Part shown: positions 59,546 through 64,000 of the stretch, piece by piece
Numbering within the stretch: position 1 is the stretch's first letter
Layout of the letters: every line of letters begins with the position of its first letter
Origin: Medicago truncatula
Lineage: Eukaryota; Streptophyta; Magnoliopsida; Fabales; Fabaceae
Length of the DNA stretch: 64,000 bases
Assembly (NCBI RefSeq): GCF_003473485.1
Contig: NC_053043.1
Location: forward strand, 40,710,576 to 40,774,575
Direction of reading: 5' to 3'
Notes under the pieces: model-generated
Told to the model about the DNA's origin: nothing
Seen by the model: the letters and a program-made list of their open reading frames with translations, nothing else
Databases searched by the model: none
Program-made: the position numbers and the translations under genes

Positions 59546-60352
59546 TAACCTGTAATTGAGGAATATCGCGTCCCAATGCACTTCTAATATAGGAATTTAA
59601 AAGCTACAAAAGGTAGCTTCTTATATGTCACACATTTAGAATAAGAAAAACACAATAACAAACAAATGTAAGTCTAAGTTGTTTGTGAGATAAAAATTGT
59701 CACACTTATAAATACATGTTCAGATCATCATTTATCTGATATGAAACTTTTAACACAATCTTTATAAAACTAACTTTATAAAATGAAAGATATATCTTGC
59801 ACCTAAATTCATTTTCAGACTCATTTAATTTTCTATTATATAGACTTATGCATTATATATATTTTCACTACCAAAAAAATATATAAAGTATTTTTTCAAT
59901 CTATGAAATTCTCAAACTCATTTTTCCTATAAAATTTATTTTTCTTATAAGAAAAATCCTAATATTTGGTTTGTAATTTTGAATCCAAAGCCCGGGTAGG
60001 TACCGTTTACTTGAAAAAGAATCTAAAGAGCACTTGGAATTGTTTATGTAACAAAAAATTTCCATTTTCTTCGTATCTTGTCACATCACTCACTCTCAAA
60101 CGCATAAGCATTAGATTCCCATTTTATTATTACCATAAAAAGAAATTATTAAAAAATCTTCAAACAACCACTCTTTTTTTCTCCACCCTTAAACGTGGTT
60201 TTCATTTTTTCAACTTCAATCATCACTCTCTCACTTCATTTGAAAAAAAAAAAAATAGAAAATTAAAAGAAAATAAAACAAAAAGAAAAAGAAACTTTCA
60301 TTTCTTCACCGCCGGGAAAATTCACAATTTTCCGGGAAAATTCCACCCAACT
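59546..60352. other. ILR3 promoter and 5' UTR region
   Basis: AT-rich DNA ending in a CT- and A-rich leader. An in-frame ATG at 59966 precedes the ILR3 start, but the residues between them are low-complexity and unlike the family. CACTCTCTCACTTCA near 60220 is probably leader sequence. Confidence 0.5.
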
Positions 60353-62376
60353 ATGGTTTCCCCGGAAAACACCAATTGGCTTTTCGATTACCCTTTGATT
60401 GATGAAATTCCTGTTTCTGTTGATGGCTCCTTTGCCTTCACGTGGCCCCCACCTCACCTCTCCAATGGCGGGTATCTGATTTTTGCCCTTTCTTAATTTA
60501 GGGTTTCATGTTTTTGCCCCTTTTTTCAAATTTCTGGATAATTGTTGTGCTTTTTGTAAAGTTTGAATTTTTAAGTATGGGTTTGTAAAATTTTGTTGTA
60601 AAATTGTAGTTTTTATAAATTGTTGTGGTTTTCATTGGTGTTCAGTTATTTGTTATGTTTTGTGTACTTATGGTTATGATGGATTTGTAGTAGAACTTGA
60701 ACTAGGATGGAAGTACAAAGTGTTAGAAGTGTAATTTTTGAATTGGTTAATGATGATGTTCTTGAATATTCTGTTATGGATATGTTGGTGGGTTTAATTG
60801 TCTGTGCTGCCTTGTTTCAATAGCTGTTGATGAAGCACCGGCACATACACGAACACAAGACACGGCACTGAGACTAGTAAAAATTTGAGAAAATTGAATA
60901 ATTAAATGCAATTACATGTGTCAGTGTTGGGAATTGATGTGTCGAACTCTGGACACACTTTCAATCCGAAGTGTCAGTGCTACATAGATGCCTTAAGCTG
61001 CTTGTGCAAATTGACGACCTGCATCCCTTGTATTATGGAAAACTGCGAACTAATGTGACTGATGCAATTGTAATTTAATTACAACAGCGATGATGTAGTC
61101 GTAGAGACCCCAATTACTGTTGCAATTCCTTTACCTTGGATTTTAGGTTTTGGTTTAAGAATTAGATTTTTTTTTTTCTTTCTATAGATACATATATCTC
61201 CCATACCATATTACTGATTTACTAAGTTATGCTTCTGTGTTATCTCTCTGCTCCTAGTATTGAAATGGATGATAGCTCTCTAGTGGATTCTGATGGTATC
61301 AAAGAACCTGGTTCGAAGAAGAGGTACGCTATTTTGTCTTACCTTTCATTTCTCATTAAACAAGTTAGTTAATATTAATAAAAACAATTCATAATCTACA
61401 TGAGTAGTGTAGAGACTTAGCGTCAACTAACCTACAGCTTTGAGGTAATATAATTGAGTCAAATTGGCAATTTAACATGGTTTCTGAAGTGAAGATGATA
61501 ATGATAGCAGTATCTGTTCAGTGGCATCAATAAAAAATTTCCCCGACAAATCCTATTGCTTGTATAGTATAAGAAAAAGTTATCCCATATATCTTGTTTT
61601 GTTCTTGCTGCAGAGGTAGATCAGATTCATGTGCTCCTTCCAGCTCTAAGGCATGTCGAGAGAAGTTGCGGAGGGATAGGCTGAACGACAAGTAATCCCC
61701 ACTATCTTGCCTTTTATTATTCCTCTCCTCTTTATTCGGTGGGTTTCTCTGTAGACTGTATTTGGGTATGTAACTAATATGATCAACATGGATAGGTTTG
61801 TTGAATTAGGCTCCATCTTGGAGCCTGGAAGGCCTCCTAAAACAGACAAGGCGGCAATTCTGATTGATGCTGTCCGAATGGTGACACAGTTGCGGGGTGA
61901 AGCCCAAAAGTTGAAAGACTCAAATTCAGGTCTTCAAGAGAAGATTAAAGAGTTAAAGGTGATGCCTCAATTTATTTACAACAATTTTCTTTAGGAGATG
62001 GGAAGTCCATATTCTAAATCATTTCATTTCCCTAGATCAGTGAGTAAAATATCAAATTGACCTTATATAACGCTAAATATTGAATTCTATCTATCTATCT
62101 ACTATGCAGGTTGAGAAGAATGAACTCCGCGATGAGAAGCAGAGGCTTAAGGCTGAGAAGGAGAAGTTGGAGCAGCAGGTGAAATCAATGAACACCCAAC
62201 CCGGTTTCTTGACACACCCTCCTGCAATCCCTGCTGCATTTGCTCATCAAGGCCAAGCCCCAAGCAACAAGTTAATGCCTTTCATGAGTTATCCAGGAGT
62301 TGCCATGTGGCAATTCATGCCACCAGCCGCCGTGGATACCTCACAGGATCATGTACTCCGTCCACCAGTTGCCTAA
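60353..62376 (+). CDS. ILR3: bHLH transcription factor ILR3 (bHLH105, subgroup IVc), 5 exons
   Basis: Exons 60353-60471, 61258-61323, 61614-61691, 61796-61958 and 62110-62376 join to 230 residues. It starts MVSPENTNWLFDYPLIDEIP. The basic region and helix 1 are SSSKACREKLRRDRLNDKFV, the loop PGRPPKTDKA, and helix 2 AILIDAVRMVTQLRGEAQKL, followed by a leucine-zipper-like coil and the conserved IVc tail SYPGVAMWQFMPPAAVDTSQ, ending LRPPVA. ILR3 and its IVc partners bind E-box-type sites as dimers and control iron-deficiency responses and ferritin genes in the nucleus. The length matches Arabidopsis ILR3 (234 as I recall). Intron 1 (786 bp) holds a dispersed repeat at about 60830-60980. Confidence 0.95.
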
Positions 62377-63298
62377 ATTGGCACTGTACAATTTTTTGGG
62401 ATTCCATTATGGCCTAAAAGTTGTATTCCTTCCCCATACACTCTTTCCTTTTAGTTATTTACTATGTATTCTAACTGGTATTTGATATTGTGAAAGTCTA
62501 ATACTATATGAAGCAATGTTGTCAGTTGCATGTAAAAGTTAATAAGCTTGTCTGGCTGTCTTCTTCCGGCTTTAATATTTGTTGCTGGTTCAAGTACAGC
62601 AGTAACATGTTTACTTTGGTTTAGTTCACAAAAACTAAAGAATGCATTCTTGCAAACTGCTATTGTTTTAAGTTTGTAAAAAACATTCTTTTCTTCAGGT
62701 GAAAAATATTGACTAAAATCATCCTAATGAAAGTTTCTCTATATAGATGTTCTGATGAGATGGATTGGTTTCTCTAAAGTGGACAATTCATGTAGAGAGT
62801 AAAGTTAAGTAATTTCAATCACTAATTTATTTGTACAGTTAAGCTTACTTCATTATCAAATGTTGATAAGTAACTTATCCATTAAAGAAGGATATTTTAA
62901 TGCATGTATAATTTGTTGTGAACATGCACTTAACACCAATTATTTAATCCTAATAAGTTTAAAGTGAATTGTTCAGTTTAAACGAGTTAATTAAATTCTA
63001 GCAGGTGAATAAAGAACTGTAAGTTGAATAATTCAGCAATAATTTAGTAAAGTGACATAATATTATGTATTTACTTTATATTTCATAAAATTTTAAAATG
63101 AAAATATATATTCTTACTCTATTTTTTCAATGACAGTAACATGGAAACTATAACTTTTGGCCTCAACCACCACTGGTTGAACTATTGTGAGGCTGTGAAC
63201 AAAGAGACATCTTGATATCTTATCCTGATAGAACATTGGGACATCTGTTTCATATCAAAACTATCACACACACATTGCTCCTCTGTTTAAAACCTTAA
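62377..63298. other. Interval between ILR3 and the DUF1995 gene
   Basis: ILR3 3' UTR and the presumed promoter of the next gene; no repeat or gene recognised. Confidence 0.5.
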
Positions 63299-64000
63299 AT
63301 GGCATCATCATCCTATCTTTACACAATTCATTCACAATCTACCAAAATTTCCAATCCATCATCATGCATACATGCACACACCAAAACCAAATTTACATCA
63401 ATCCCATTTCATACTCATTATCAATGCAAACACTACCATATATCATGCATCCCTCAAAATCCTACCGTTCCACTCAAAGCTACATCCACATCTATCCAGT
63501 CCTCACTCTCTTCCCCTAACCCACCCATCTCAAAGGAAGATGCTATACTTCAAGCCAAAACATCCCTTTCAACAACCTTAGAGAAGCCCCTCAACAACCC
63601 TAAACTAATAGGCAAAATCAAGAAACTTAAGCAACCCAGATTTCGGGTTGAAATCCCGGTCATCGATGACTCACCAGATTCAGTTTCTAAACTTGCTCTT
63701 GATATATTTGGGGACATAGCCCTCAAGAGAAAAGGCTCTCCAATTAAGATCTTAATCATTTGGCCTAATCCTAGCTTAAAAAAAGCTGCCGATGTTGCTT
63801 TTGAGTCTCAAGCAAGGAACCAAGTTGAACACATTGACATTGTTTCAGTTGATAAAACTGACCCAAGAATCTTGAGTTCTTCTGATGTGGCAGTATTTTT
63901 GGTGCCAGAGAGTTCTAAATTGTCAGTGGTGAAAATGGTGAGTGAGGCTTTTAATCCAAAGCCAGTGGTTTTGTTGAATCCAAAATGGGCATTTGAGGAA
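63299..64000 (+). CDS. Plastid DUF1995-family protein, 5' part (cut by window end)
   Basis: The frame is open for 234 codons from the ATG at 63299 to the window edge, with no intron so far. The first 70 or so residues are rich in Ser, Thr, His and Pro with few acidic ones, like a chloroplast transit peptide. The following part contains RFRVEIPVIDDSPDSVSKLA, GSPIKILIIWPNPSLKKAAD, DVAVFLVPESSKLSVVKMVS and PKPVVLLNPKWAFEE, the DUF1995 pattern. A known member of this family, LPA3, helps assemble photosystem II, but I cannot say that this is LPA3. The family assignment is from memory of the motif pattern. Confidence 0.75.
   Translation, partial: MASSSYLYTIHSQSTKISNPSSCIHAHTKTKFTSIPFHTHYQCKHYHISCIPQNPTVPLKATSTSIQSSLSSPNPPISKEDAILQAKTSLSTTLEKPLNNPKLIGKIKKLKQPRFRVEIPVIDDSPDSVSKLALDIFGDIALKRKGSPIKILIIWPNPSLKKAADVAFESQARNQVEHIDIVSVDKTDPRILSSSDVAVFLVPESSKLSVVKMVSEAFNPKPVVLLNPKWAFEE

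Noticed and set aside
59966-60352. N-terminal extension of ILR3 by 129 residues
   Set aside because: Composition is low-complexity Lys/Phe/Ser, and the family protein starts with MVSPEN at 60353.

Overview
The window is nuclear DNA of a flowering plant, most probably a papilionoid legume of the Medicago/Trifolium type. Genes have many short introns with GT-AG borders, the intergenic DNA is very AT-rich, and it is full of SINEs, MITEs, Mutator-like elements and LINE debris. The species call is inference; I ran no search.

Layout. 1-422 is the 3' end of a nucleolar GTPase gene (NOG1). 5825-6743 and 13310-13926 are two canonical histone H2A genes with matching S-phase type promoters. 15445-20455 (minus) is a class I formin (FH5 type). 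23707-25352 is a class VI small heat-shock protein. 26370-28727 (minus) is a dead PPR-DYW gene split by a MITE. 33976-34048 (minus) is tRNA-Ala(AGC). 39206-44342 is a 16-exon kinesin-14 of the ATK2/ATK3 type. 45489-47033 (minus) is PNSL3, a PsbQ-like subunit of the chloroplast NDH complex. 48642-50016 is a CXXS1-type thioredoxin. 60353-62376 is the bHLH factor ILR3. From 63299 to the window end is the start of a plastid DUF1995 protein.

The order H2A, formin, class VI sHSP, kinesin-14, ILR3 is the same as I recall for Arabidopsis AT5G54640 to AT5G54680, so this is an old conserved block in which the PPR pseudogene, tRNA, PNSL3, CXXS1 and the transposons are additions. The genes do not form a pathway: they cover chromatin, actin, microtubules, protein folding, photosynthetic electron flow, redox and iron regulation.

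The accessory DNA holds the most unusual material. Many insertions can be dated relative to each other because their target-site duplications are still readable. At 51809-55204 three elements are nested. Three Mutator-like elements of different families each carry paired subterminal palindromes. A MITE with a perfect 9-bp duplication sits inside the reading frame of the PPR gene. No CRISPR, operon or bacterial-type system is present. I found no clearly new biological system; the best candidate for something little described is the shared palindromic end architecture of the Mutator-like elements.
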